Assembly: GCA_966250385.1 (NCBI GenBank)
Contig: CBINHC010000001.1
Span: forward strand, 186,001-250,000
Direction: 5' to 3'
Length of the DNA: 64,000 nucleotides
Source of the DNA: DASWTL01 sp966250385
GTDB lineage: Bacteria; Bacteroidota; Bacteroidia; Sphingobacteriales; Sphingobacteriaceae
The notes beneath the pieces are model-generated. The model made no database searches, was not told the origin of the DNA, and was given only the letters and a program-made list of their open reading frames with translations. Made by a program: the position numbers and the translations under genes. Below, piece after piece: positions 36,801 to 44,751 of this stretch. Positions within the stretch are counted from its first letter, which is position 1, and each line of letters begins with the position of its first letter.

Positions 36801-37069
36801 ACCTGACCGACGCGATGCAGTACAGCAGCCGTCAGCTGCATGATGCGAGCTTCATGCGGTTGAAGAATGTGACCATCGGCTATCGCCTGCCGAAGTCGGT
36901 GGCCAGCCGGATCAAGGTATCGAATGCCCGTGTATACGTGAACGGAACCAATCTGCTGACCTTCTCGAAGTATAAGACAGCCGATCCGGAAGTAAATACG
37001 TACGGCACAAGAGGGTGGGAAACTCCTTTTGGCAAAACCTATACCATGGGTCTTGAACTGAGTTTCTAA
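33884..37069 (+). CDS. SusC/RagA-family TonB-linked outer membrane protein (first pair)
   Basis: This 1061-residue protein has a signal peptide (about 1-22), a carboxypeptidase-D-like N-terminal domain (GKVTASDDAGGLPGVSVQIKGTSSGTTTD), a TonB-box region (ALDEVMVVAYGTAKKG) and a plug with SIRIRGIGSMNASNEPLYVIDGVP and SSLYGSRAANGVVLITTKKG. A large barrel follows, ending in aromatic F (ELSF). It imports bulky glycans or peptides with the SusD partner just downstream (23-bp gap). The substrate is unknown. No sigma/anti-sigma pair or glycosidase adjoins it. Confidence 0.96.
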   Translation: MKKRLLLLLVVLVSCSQMLFAQGREIQGKVTASDDAGGLPGVSVQIKGTSSGTTTDMNGNYRIRVSSPDAVLVFRFIGYQSREITVNAQSTINVTLNPDARALDEVMVVAYGTAKKGTYTGSASVIRQEDLKYAPNASFENALNGKAAGVQVTASSGQAGSTPSIRIRGIGSMNASNEPLYVIDGVPMVSGNAGQMSDYTYATNNVMSTINPADIESISILKDAAASSLYGSRAANGVVLITTKKGKTGKSSVNFKTSIGLTPSWATDNYEAGSVQEQTNMLYRIFHDVRTSAGQSEAAGNTYALTQLNNRFNKHGYKFTTNGTGLGENVIISGMTDGIENREGKYFDWEDALFRTAVYQTNDLSVSGGDDKTTYYTSLSYTKDESRININSFDRISGRVNLGQKVGRFVELNSNVNIARTGQTGFNDTRNTGSNYFMQSRNLLWPFYWPTDYKTGQPFTARYGSLAQNNLYYDNEWENSSITRRLTASETVTIKFLPELNFRSVFSYDNSQVKDHIYYSPNHFNASNTRGAVHEMTTNTNKLVSSSTLNYNKEFGKHTIGLLAGFEAEKNLTDFHRSSGTDLPSSALHTVATAGLLTASGYEWGNNLLSGLSRAEYNYNQKYFASASYRRDGSSRLGPDTRWGDFWSVAGAWSISNEPFMQNLLAVSNLRLRASYGTNGTLPSSNYGWRSLTSYGSKYMGQAGGGIATIADPNLTWETSYSTNLALEFGLFNQRISGSVEYFNRDSKDLLQNVPISLVTGFSSTLKNVGEINNRGIELELGGDIIRKDGLRWSANFNASFIDSKVTKLYKSEGQAAGQDIIWYDPTGGDARAQFIYREGESTLSFYGYEWAGVDPANGKNVWYVNAPGNAAAGDFQFNGRGATYSYSNANFTMLGTAMPDFYGGLNSDLEYRGLSLALNFNYKVGGSLYDGAFKDVADDGYYWERIRAQDYYDNMWTPQNTSGTLPKLDGNDLTDAMQYSSRQLHDASFMRLKNVTIGYRLPKSVASRIKVSNARVYVNGTNLLTFSKYKTADPEVNTYGTRGWETPFGKTYTMGLELSF

Positions 37070-37092
37070 TTTTAAAAGACTAAAGCATTCTG

Positions 37093-38550
37093 ATGAAAAC
37101 AAGACATATATTATTGACAGGACTACTGGCCATCAGCCTTTCCTCCTGCAGCGACTTCCTCGATGTGGAGCCGACCAATTCGGGTGACGCCAAAACCTCC
37201 ATTCAGACTCCGGGAGATGCACAGATCATGATGAACGGGATCATGCGGAGTATGACCAGCAGCAGTTATTACGGCCGGGACTTCGTGATGTACGGCGACG
37301 CCAAGGGGGGAGATCTGACCGTATACTCGCAGGGACGCGGTCTTGACGGACTGTATACCTTCAACCATTCGGCTTCAACGGGAAGCTACTCCGGCTTCTG
37401 GTCCCAGATCTATAACGGTATCCTCCAGACCAACACGTTGCTGGAGGCCATCGAAAAGCTGGAAGGCGCCGGAACGACCGGGTTCAACACCGCCAAGGGC
37501 CAGGCGCTGACCGCCCGTGCGATGATGTACTTCGATCTGGTGCGCCTTTATGGTAAATCGTATGATGATGATAAGAGCTCCCTCGGTGTTCCGAACATCA
37601 CCACAACGCTGGACGCGTCTGCACAACCGGTGCGCGCCACAGTGGAGCAGAACTACCAGCAGATCCTGGCGGACCTCGCCGCTGCCGCACCCCTGCTGCC
37701 GAAGACAAAGACCAACGGGTACCTGAACTACTATGCCAACCAGGCTCTCCAGGCGCGGGTATACCTGTACATGAAGGATTATGCCAATGCGCTGAAGGCC
37801 GCAGAGGAGGTCATCAAAAGCAATGTTTACACCCCGTACAGCAATGCTGACTGGGTGAACTCATGGAAAACGCAGTTTGGCTCGGAGTCGATCTTCGAGC
37901 TGGCGGTGTCAGCTTCCGAGAATGACCTGGGTAACAGTTCACTGAGCATGTACATGCGCCGGAAAGGACACGGTTCAAGCAGTGCGCTCGGCATGTTCAT
38001 GGCCAGCGATTACTTCCTGACCAGGTTGGCCGAAGATCCTTCCGATGTCAGATGGGGGATCATGAGCTATGACGAGACTTCCGATACGCGCATGGGAACC
38101 GTTTACAAGTACAGCGGAAGTACCGCACTGGAAGGTGACGGAAAAGGCGTGGCGACCGCTGTCAACATCAAGGTGATCCGGCTATCCGAGATCTACCTGA
38201 TCGCTGCCGAGGCGGCGCTGCCGACCGATCCGCAAAAGGCGGCAGACTACCTGAACGTTGTCCGCAGACGGTCACCGGGTCTCCTGCCTGCTACCGCAGT
38301 AACCGTATCCGTGGACATGATCCTGGAAGAGCGCAGCAAGGAGCTGATCGGGGAAGGACAGCGGTTCTTCGATATGATCCGCCTGAACCGGTCGATAACG
38401 TTTAACGATGATTTCGGCGGTATTTCCGTCCCTCACCGGGATAAGACCATTGACCGATCATTCTTTAAGACACGGTTGCCGATCTCCCAGACCGAGATCA
38501 ACGCCAACCCGGCCCTGAAGGGCCAGCAGAACCAGGGATACGGTTCCTGA
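37093..38550 (+). CDS. SusD/RagB-family nutrient-binding lipoprotein (first pair)
   Basis: This 485-residue surface lipoprotein has the lipobox LSSC (Cys19) after MKTRHILLTGLLAISL. The TPR-like SusD core includes AKGQALTARAMMYFDLVRLYGK, NQALQARVYLYMKDYANALKAAEEVI and a C-terminal EERSKELIGEGQRFFDMIRL, the family hallmark. It caps the SusC barrel and binds substrate on the cell surface. Confidence 0.96.
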   Translation: MKTRHILLTGLLAISLSSCSDFLDVEPTNSGDAKTSIQTPGDAQIMMNGIMRSMTSSSYYGRDFVMYGDAKGGDLTVYSQGRGLDGLYTFNHSASTGSYSGFWSQIYNGILQTNTLLEAIEKLEGAGTTGFNTAKGQALTARAMMYFDLVRLYGKSYDDDKSSLGVPNITTTLDASAQPVRATVEQNYQQILADLAAAAPLLPKTKTNGYLNYYANQALQARVYLYMKDYANALKAAEEVIKSNVYTPYSNADWVNSWKTQFGSESIFELAVSASENDLGNSSLSMYMRRKGHGSSSALGMFMASDYFLTRLAEDPSDVRWGIMSYDETSDTRMGTVYKYSGSTALEGDGKGVATAVNIKVIRLSEIYLIAAEAALPTDPQKAADYLNVVRRRSPGLLPATAVTVSVDMILEERSKELIGEGQRFFDMIRLNRSITFNDDFGGISVPHRDKTIDRSFFKTRLPISQTEINANPALKGQQNQGYGS

Positions 38551-38578
38551 TAGCTGTTTAATCCCATTTCATTCCATG

Positions 38579-38603
38579 CAAAGGCCGGTTTTTCCGGCCT
38601 TTG
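38579..38603 (+). terminator. hairpin after the first SusC/SusD pair
   Basis: A perfect 10-bp stem (38579-38588, 38594-38603) has a TTTTT loop. The tail is only moderately T-rich (CTGTTTC). The second SusC ATG follows 122 bp later, in an AT-rich leader. Confidence 0.75.
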
Positions 38604-38724
38604 CTGTTTCGTGCCGGTCAGGTTCCGTACCGCGTTGATTTTCAAAACAAATCGCGTCGCATTTCTCTTTTAAGTTAAGCGTCTAATAACTAGTAATTTA
38701 TTGTTAACCCTTAACTGAGAAATT

Positions 38725-41700
38725 ATGAAGGTACAACTACTGTCAATTTTCCTGTTGCTTATCTTTCTTAATTCAGCCGCGCAGGAGAGATCGGTCCGGG
38801 GCACCGTGCGCTCCGGCGACGGGAACCAGGGTATTCCGGGCGTCAGCGTGCTCGTCAAAGGAACGACGACGGGAACCACTACCGATGCCGACGGAAATTT
38901 CAGCATCATGATACCCGGACCGGAGGCTGTGCTGGTCTTCCGGTTTATCGGGTTTGCTACCAGGGAAATTCCGGTCGGAGAGCAGCTGGTCATTAATGTG
39001 ACCCTCGAGCCGGACAACCAGCAATTGTCTGAGGTCGTCGTAACCGCGCTGGGCATCAGCCGCGAGAAGAAGGCGCTCGGCTATGCCTCCCAGGAGGTCG
39101 GATCGGAGGCCCTCAATATCAACCGGCAGTCCAATGTTGTCAATGCACTCCAGGGTAAGGTAGCCGGGGTAACCATCTCCAGCACGGGCGGAGCTCCGGG
39201 CCAGGGGTCCAATATTCAGATCCGCGGAATCAATTCCATTGATGTGGGACGTGATAATCAGCCGCTGTTCGTCATCGACGGCGTATTGATGGACAACAGT
39301 ACTTCCACTTTCGGTGAAGGGGCCGAGCTGCGGGGCATGAGCAACCGGGCCGCAGACATCAATCCGGACGATATCGCCTCGATCAACGTGCTCAAAGGCG
39401 GTGCGGCTACGGCGTTATATGGCTTAAGAGGCGCCAACGGGGTCGTGGTGATCACCACCAAATCCGGCCAGAAGGGTGCCCTGCGCGTTAATTTTACCAG
39501 TACGGTAGGAACCGAGTCGGTCAACCGGTTCCCCGAGATGCAGGATCAGTACACCATCGGATACGCCGGGGTTTACAATCCCTCGGATTTCTTTCCGTCC
39601 TGGGGGCCGTCCGTCGCCGAGGCGCGGGCCGAGGATCCGACGCACCCGGACCGGCTCTTCAATCATTTTAAGGACGCTTATCAGAACGGGATGCAGTACC
39701 GGAACGGTCTGACATTCTCAGGGGGCAGTGACAAGGTGACCTTCTCATCGAGCCTTTCCCATCTCAAGCATGAAGGTGTCCTGCCGTATACCGATTATCA
39801 GAATATTTCGGCACGGGTAAATACCGATGTCACGTTCAGCAATAAATTCAAAATGGGCGCCAGCCTGAATTTCATCAACTCCGGCGGGGACCGCTATAAT
39901 GCCGACCGGTTCAATGAAATGCTAAGTTACTGGTCTCCCCGTTACGACGTAACCGACTTTCTGACTGCGGAAGGCACGATGAAAACCTATGGAAATGATA
40001 ACCCGATCTATGCCGCGAAAACCAACAAGCTGAAGGATAATGTCAACCGCCTGGTCGGAGGCTTCAGCTTCAACTACAGCCCGCTGCCGTGGTTGTCGCT
40101 GAATTACCGGGCAGGGCTCGACACGTACACGGACGCGCGTACGCGTACCGCACCGGGACCGCGCGGACTGACCGATGAATGGGTGCTGGCCGATAACGGA
40201 AACGGATTCGTATTCGAATACAACACGAACTTCAGGGCCATTACCTCGACGCTGATCGCTTCAGCGGATACGAAGCTTGGCGAGAACTTCAATGCGACGC
40301 TGAGACTCGGTCATGACCTGTATGACAGGAAGCGGAAAAATGTAGGGGTCGAGGGTTCCGAGCTGGCTGTTTTCGACTGGTTCGATCTCAGGAACGCCAC
40401 TACGGTGGTAGCCCGGCAGGACCGGAACGACTACCGGCTGATGGGCCTCTTCGGGGAGCTCACCTTCGACTACAGGGACTTTCTGTACCTGACGCTGACC
40501 GGCCGGAATGATATCACCTCCTCGCTTCTGTCGCCGAATAACTCGTTCTTCTATCCCTCAGCAAGCCTGTCCTATGTAGTTTCAGACCATCTGAAGATGC
40601 CGGGATGGATCAATAGCGGCAAGATCCGCTTCTCGTATGCCGAGATCGGAAAGGATGCGCTGGAGTATTCGACCAGCCGGGGATATTCAGCCTATTCGCT
40701 GCTTCCGCCGGGATCGACCGGCTTCACCCGGGGCGCGTTACTGGGCGACCCCTCGCTGAAACCGGAATTCACCCAGACCTATGAAGGCGGCCTGGAAATG
40801 TCCTTCCTGAACCGCCGGCTCGGCCTGGATTTCTCCTATTATCACAGCATCAGCAAAGACCAGATCATCAACGTTCAGGTGTCGTCGGCGACCGGCTTTG
40901 TTACCGCTGCGGTGAACTCCGGTAAGATGCGCAACCGGGGGGTCGAGGTTGCCCTGAACGGCTCGCCGGTCCGGAAGGAAAACTTTCAATGGGATATGAA
41001 CCTGAACTTTTCCGCCAACCGGAACAAGATCCTCAGCATCCGCGAAGGACTGACGGAGATCTCGTATGCCTCCCAGTTCGGGTATGCGGGTTCAGGCGTC
41101 ACCATGAAACTGATTCCCGGCGAAGCGTACGGCAACATTTACGGCACCTCCGTGCAGCGATACTACGGAAACGATCCGGCTGACCCTTTGCACGTCGATA
41201 AGGACCGCCCCTGGATCATCGGTGCTGACGGATTCCCTGTGCGGGAAACAGCGCAGAAGATCCTGGGTAATTCACAGCCGGACTGGATTGGGGGGCTGAC
41301 CAATACCTTCACCTATAAGAACGTATCGCTTTCCGCACTGCTTGACGCCCGCGTCGGCCTGGAAAAATACAACCAGATGGGAAACTTTTTTTCTGCCTTC
41401 GGAATCGCAAAATATACGGAAGACCGGAATGACGTGAAAGTATTTCAGGGCGTCCTCGCCGACGGATCTCCGAACACCAAACCGGTCTGGCTGGGACAGG
41501 GGATCGGCCCGGACAATGTCGACTATACGAACGGTTATTACCGGAATGTGCACCGGGGGATTTCCGAATTCTTTGTCGAAGACGCCTCCTGGGTCCGGCT
41601 TCGCTCACTGAGCCTGTCCTATCAGCTTCCCTCGCGGCTGCTCCAGCGCAGCGTGGTCAAGTCCGCGTCGCTGACGGCTACCGGCAATAACCTGTGGCTG

Positions 41701-41829
41701 GGAACCGATTATTCCGGTTTCGATCCTGAAACCAGTTCATCTCCGAGCGGTTCCAATGTGGACGGATTTTCCGGATTCGCCTATCCGGCCGTGCGGAGCT
41801 TTCTGTTAACGTTAAATGTAGGTTTCTAA
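38725..41829 (+). CDS. SusC/RagA-family TonB-linked outer membrane protein (second pair)
   Basis: This 1034-residue protein has a signal peptide (about 1-20), the carboxypeptidase-D-like domain (GTVRSGDGNQGIPGVSVLVKGTTTGTTTDADG), the TonB-box region (LSEVVVTALGISREKKALGY) and a plug containing NIQIRGINSIDVGRDNQPLFVIDGVLMD and ALYGLRGANGVVVITTKSG. The barrel ends in VGF. It has the same organisation as the first SusC but diverges strongly in the barrel, so a different ligand is likely. The SusD partner starts 12 bp after it. Confidence 0.96.
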   Translation: MKVQLLSIFLLLIFLNSAAQERSVRGTVRSGDGNQGIPGVSVLVKGTTTGTTTDADGNFSIMIPGPEAVLVFRFIGFATREIPVGEQLVINVTLEPDNQQLSEVVVTALGISREKKALGYASQEVGSEALNINRQSNVVNALQGKVAGVTISSTGGAPGQGSNIQIRGINSIDVGRDNQPLFVIDGVLMDNSTSTFGEGAELRGMSNRAADINPDDIASINVLKGGAATALYGLRGANGVVVITTKSGQKGALRVNFTSTVGTESVNRFPEMQDQYTIGYAGVYNPSDFFPSWGPSVAEARAEDPTHPDRLFNHFKDAYQNGMQYRNGLTFSGGSDKVTFSSSLSHLKHEGVLPYTDYQNISARVNTDVTFSNKFKMGASLNFINSGGDRYNADRFNEMLSYWSPRYDVTDFLTAEGTMKTYGNDNPIYAAKTNKLKDNVNRLVGGFSFNYSPLPWLSLNYRAGLDTYTDARTRTAPGPRGLTDEWVLADNGNGFVFEYNTNFRAITSTLIASADTKLGENFNATLRLGHDLYDRKRKNVGVEGSELAVFDWFDLRNATTVVARQDRNDYRLMGLFGELTFDYRDFLYLTLTGRNDITSSLLSPNNSFFYPSASLSYVVSDHLKMPGWINSGKIRFSYAEIGKDALEYSTSRGYSAYSLLPPGSTGFTRGALLGDPSLKPEFTQTYEGGLEMSFLNRRLGLDFSYYHSISKDQIINVQVSSATGFVTAAVNSGKMRNRGVEVALNGSPVRKENFQWDMNLNFSANRNKILSIREGLTEISYASQFGYAGSGVTMKLIPGEAYGNIYGTSVQRYYGNDPADPLHVDKDRPWIIGADGFPVRETAQKILGNSQPDWIGGLTNTFTYKNVSLSALLDARVGLEKYNQMGNFFSAFGIAKYTEDRNDVKVFQGVLADGSPNTKPVWLGQGIGPDNVDYTNGYYRNVHRGISEFFVEDASWVRLRSLSLSYQLPSRLLQRSVVKSASLTATGNNLWLGTDYSGFDPETSSSPSGSNVDGFSGFAYPAVRSFLLTLNVGF

Positions 41830-41841
41830 ATCGTATAGCAT

Positions 41842-43290
41842 ATGAACCGACACATCAAAAAAACCATAGCTGTTCTGGTCACTGCATTTTCGCTCATCTC
41901 CGCCGGCTGTAAGGATTATTTCGACCTGGCGGATAATCCGAATCTGGTGACCGATCCGCCGCTGCGCTCCCTGCTTGCCACAACCACCCATAAGACGGGA
42001 CTGAATAACCAGCGCGTGGCCAATATCACTTCCTATTTCGTTCAGTACCTGGCTAATCCCGGGGCAGGAGCTTCGACCGATACCTACCAGGTAACGGATT
42101 ATACGGCGACCTGGGATAACCTGTATTACGCCATGGCCGACATTTACGACATGAAGCAGAAAGCGATCGCCGAGGAAGCGTCGGAGTACCACGGCGTGGC
42201 CGATGTGCTGATGTCCTACCACCTCAGCCTGGTCTCCGACCTGTGGGGGAGCGCCCCCTACAGCGACGCGTTCACAGGTCAGACCCTGACTCCCGCCTAT
42301 GATACGGAAGAAGAACTGTACGCCGAGGCCCTTCGCTTACTGGATGAAGCCGTTACCGAGCTTAACAGGACCGATTCGAGAATTGCGCTCAGCGCGCCGG
42401 ACGACTTCATCCATGGCGGAGACCGGCTTAAATGGATCAGGACCGCTTATGCCCTCAAAGCTAGGCTGCTGAACAAGGTATCGCGGAAGGCCGGCTACGA
42501 TCCGGCAGCGGTGCTCGAAGCGGTGGCCGGTTCATACGGATCCAATGCGGATGATGCACAGATGGCATCCTTTCAGATCCGGAACCCCTGGGCCCAGATC
42601 GCCCAGGATAATTCACAGCTGCTGCTCGGCGGCTGGCTGTCCGAACAGTTCGTCGATCATCTGAACGGCACATCCTACGGCGTTTTCGATCCCCGGATCC
42701 GGAAGATAACCGATCCTACGGTGGTTCCGGGAAATCCGGGCTATCCCGCATATATCGGGACGGTGAACGGAGCCGGCAACCGCCAGAATCCGCCCCATAC
42801 CAATACCGTCAAAGATGAAAATTATATCTCCCGGAATTCCCCGTGGACCAGTGACGATGCTCCCATCTTTATCGTGACGTTCGCCGAACTGAAGCTGATC
42901 GAAGCGGAAGCGGCCCTCAGAGCCGGGGACCCCGCCCGGGCTTATGCCGCCTACCTGGCCGGAATAACGGCCAATATGGATAAGCTGCAGGTGCCTGTTG
43001 CCGAACGGGATGCGTATCTGGCTGACCCGGCTGTTGCGGTCGGGGCCGCGAATCTGACGCTGGACAATATTTTTAAGGAAAAGTATGTGGTGACCTACCT
43101 TAACCCGGAAGCCTGGAACGATGCGCGCCGGTATGATTACCAGTATGCCAACTTCGGTCTGCCGGTGAATGCGGCACTCAGTAATTTTATCCGCAGGGTG
43201 ACCTACCCGGTCGGCGAGACTTCCAAGAACGGCGGAAACGTGCCGCCGGAAGTGTCCATGGATACCCCGCTGTGGTGGGATCAGCCGTGA
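41842..43290 (+). CDS. SusD/RagB-family lipoprotein (second pair)
   Basis: This 482-residue lipoprotein has the lipobox ISAGC (Cys23). Its start, CKDYFDLADNPNLVTDPPLRSLLATTTH, and its length resemble the SusD-like_2 type rather than the classic SusD of the first pair. TPR-like segments such as AYALKARLLNKVSRKAGYDPAAVL and KLIEAEAALRAGDPARAYAAYLAGI are visible. A terminator lies 20 bp after the stop. Confidence 0.92.
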   Translation: MNRHIKKTIAVLVTAFSLISAGCKDYFDLADNPNLVTDPPLRSLLATTTHKTGLNNQRVANITSYFVQYLANPGAGASTDTYQVTDYTATWDNLYYAMADIYDMKQKAIAEEASEYHGVADVLMSYHLSLVSDLWGSAPYSDAFTGQTLTPAYDTEEELYAEALRLLDEAVTELNRTDSRIALSAPDDFIHGGDRLKWIRTAYALKARLLNKVSRKAGYDPAAVLEAVAGSYGSNADDAQMASFQIRNPWAQIAQDNSQLLLGGWLSEQFVDHLNGTSYGVFDPRIRKITDPTVVPGNPGYPAYIGTVNGAGNRQNPPHTNTVKDENYISRNSPWTSDDAPIFIVTFAELKLIEAEAALRAGDPARAYAAYLAGITANMDKLQVPVAERDAYLADPAVAVGAANLTLDNIFKEKYVVTYLNPEAWNDARRYDYQYANFGLPVNAALSNFIRRVTYPVGETSKNGGNVPPEVSMDTPLWWDQP

Positions 43291-43309
43291 TGCCGGCTGT
43301 CTGATACGG

Positions 43310-43335
43310 AAAGGCCCGCGGGCCTTTTCTTTTTT
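43310..43335 (+). terminator. intrinsic terminator of the second SusC/SusD pair
   Basis: AAAGGCCC (43310-43317) pairs with GGGCCTTT (43320-43327). The tail TTTTCTTTTTT overlaps the stop codon of the convergent dihydroorotase gene. Confidence 0.92.
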
Positions 43336-44665
43336 ACCGGGTAAAGGTCAGCCGTTCGCCCTGGCCGGTCATCAGTTCGCCCTGGTGGTAGGCCAGCCTT
43401 CCTGAAACGATCGTAGACTCCACGGACGACGTGAATATGGTTCCTTCAAACGGACTCCAGCCGCATTTCGACAGCACGCCGGACCGGTTCACCTCAGACG
43501 GGCGGTTGAGGTTTACCAGGACCAGGTCCGCCCAGTATCCTTCCCGGATGAAACCGCGTTTTGCGACCTGGAAACAGATCGCCGGATTGTGGGCCATTTT
43601 TTCAACGATCTTCTCCAGGGTGATCTTACCGCGGTGATACAGTTCGAGCATGGCCCTCAGCGCGTCCTGCACCAGCGGCCCCCCGGAAGGCGCCTGCAGG
43701 TATGGCTGCATCTTTTCGGCAATGGTATGCGGCGCATGGTCCGTGGCGATGACGTCAATATGGTCATTCAGCACGGCCTGCAGCACGGTATCCCGGTCGG
43801 AAGCGGCCTTGACGGCCGGGTTCCATTTGATCCAGTTGCCTTTTTCGCGATAGTCCGCATCCGTGAACCAGAGGTGGTGAATGCAGGCTTCTGCCGTGAT
43901 CCTTTTATCTTTCAGGGGAAGACGGTTGCTGAACAGCTCCGTTTCTTCGGCAGTGGATATATGCAGGATATGAAGCCGGGAACCGTATCGGCGGGCCAGT
44001 TCCACGGCGATGGAGGACGATGCATAACAAGCCTCGCTGCTGCGGATCAGGGGATGCATCTCCGGGGTAATCTGCTCACCGTACCGGTGCTTATACTGCA
44101 TCAGGTTGTGCCGGATGATGTCCTCGTCCTCGCAGTGGGTGGCGATCAGCATCGGGGCTTTTTCAAAAATGCCTTCGAGTGTCGCCTCATTGTCCACCAG
44201 CATATTGCCGGTCGATGACCCCATGAAGACCTTGATTCCGCAAACGTTCCGCGGATCCGTGCGGAGCACCTCTTCCAGGTTGTCATTTCCCGCACCCATA
44301 TAAAAAGAATAATTGGCCACGGAATTCTGCGCGGCGATCCGGTATTTGTCCTCAAGCAGTTCCCGGGTGAGCGTATTGGGTACCGTATTGGGCATTTCCA
44401 TAAAGGAAGTGATCCCGCCGGCCACTGCGGCCCGGCTTTCCGTGTAGATATCGGCCTTGTGGGTCAGCCCCGGTTCCCGGAAATGGACCTGGTCATCGAT
44501 ACAGCCCGGTAGCAGATGGAGCCCCTCGGCGTTGATCTCCCGGTCCGCCGGAACGGCGATTGCCGGGTCAATCCGTTCGATGAAGCCGTCTTTGATCAAT
44601 ACATCACCGGTCAGTTGCTGACCTTCATTCACAATGGTTGCCGATTTAATCAGGATTGAAGCCAT
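43334..44665 (-). CDS. pyrC: dihydroorotase (class I type)
   Basis: This is a 443-residue amidohydrolase that closes carbamoyl-aspartate to dihydroorotate in pyrimidine synthesis. Visible are the first metal motif as DDQVHFREPG (Gln59, His61, Arg63), the bridging Lys145 (GIKVFMGSSTGN), His177 (THCED), a second His in LHILH and the catalytic Asp in TDHAPH near 310. The usual first His of HxH is Gln; I recall the same DDQVHFR form in other Bacteroidota. It is divergent from the helicase gene. Confidence 0.9.
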   Translation of the reverse strand: MASILIKSATIVNEGQQLTGDVLIKDGFIERIDPAIAVPADREINAEGLHLLPGCIDDQVHFREPGLTHKADIYTESRAAVAGGITSFMEMPNTVPNTLTRELLEDKYRIAAQNSVANYSFYMGAGNDNLEEVLRTDPRNVCGIKVFMGSSTGNMLVDNEATLEGIFEKAPMLIATHCEDEDIIRHNLMQYKHRYGEQITPEMHPLIRSSEACYASSSIAVELARRYGSRLHILHISTAEETELFSNRLPLKDKRITAEACIHHLWFTDADYREKGNWIKWNPAVKAASDRDTVLQAVLNDHIDVIATDHAPHTIAEKMQPYLQAPSGGPLVQDALRAMLELYHRGKITLEKIVEKMAHNPAICFQVAKRGFIREGYWADLVLVNLNRPSEVNRSGVLSKCGWSPFEGTIFTSSVESTIVSGRLAYHQGELMTGQGERLTFTR

Positions 44666-44739
44666 TCATTCTGGGTTAGGCAGGCAATTTCGGAAATTAT
44701 ACTGAAAACTACGGGGTCCGTACTCCTGTCTAAAAGCAT

Positions 44740-44747
44740 TATCTTTG
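44740..44747 (+). promoter_or_regulatory. -7 box of the helicase gene (TATCTTTG), leaderless layout
   Basis: It is an exact TAnnTTTG ending four bases before the ATG at 44752, which places the expected transcription start at the start codon. Confidence 0.6.
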
Positions 44748-44751
44748 CGGG

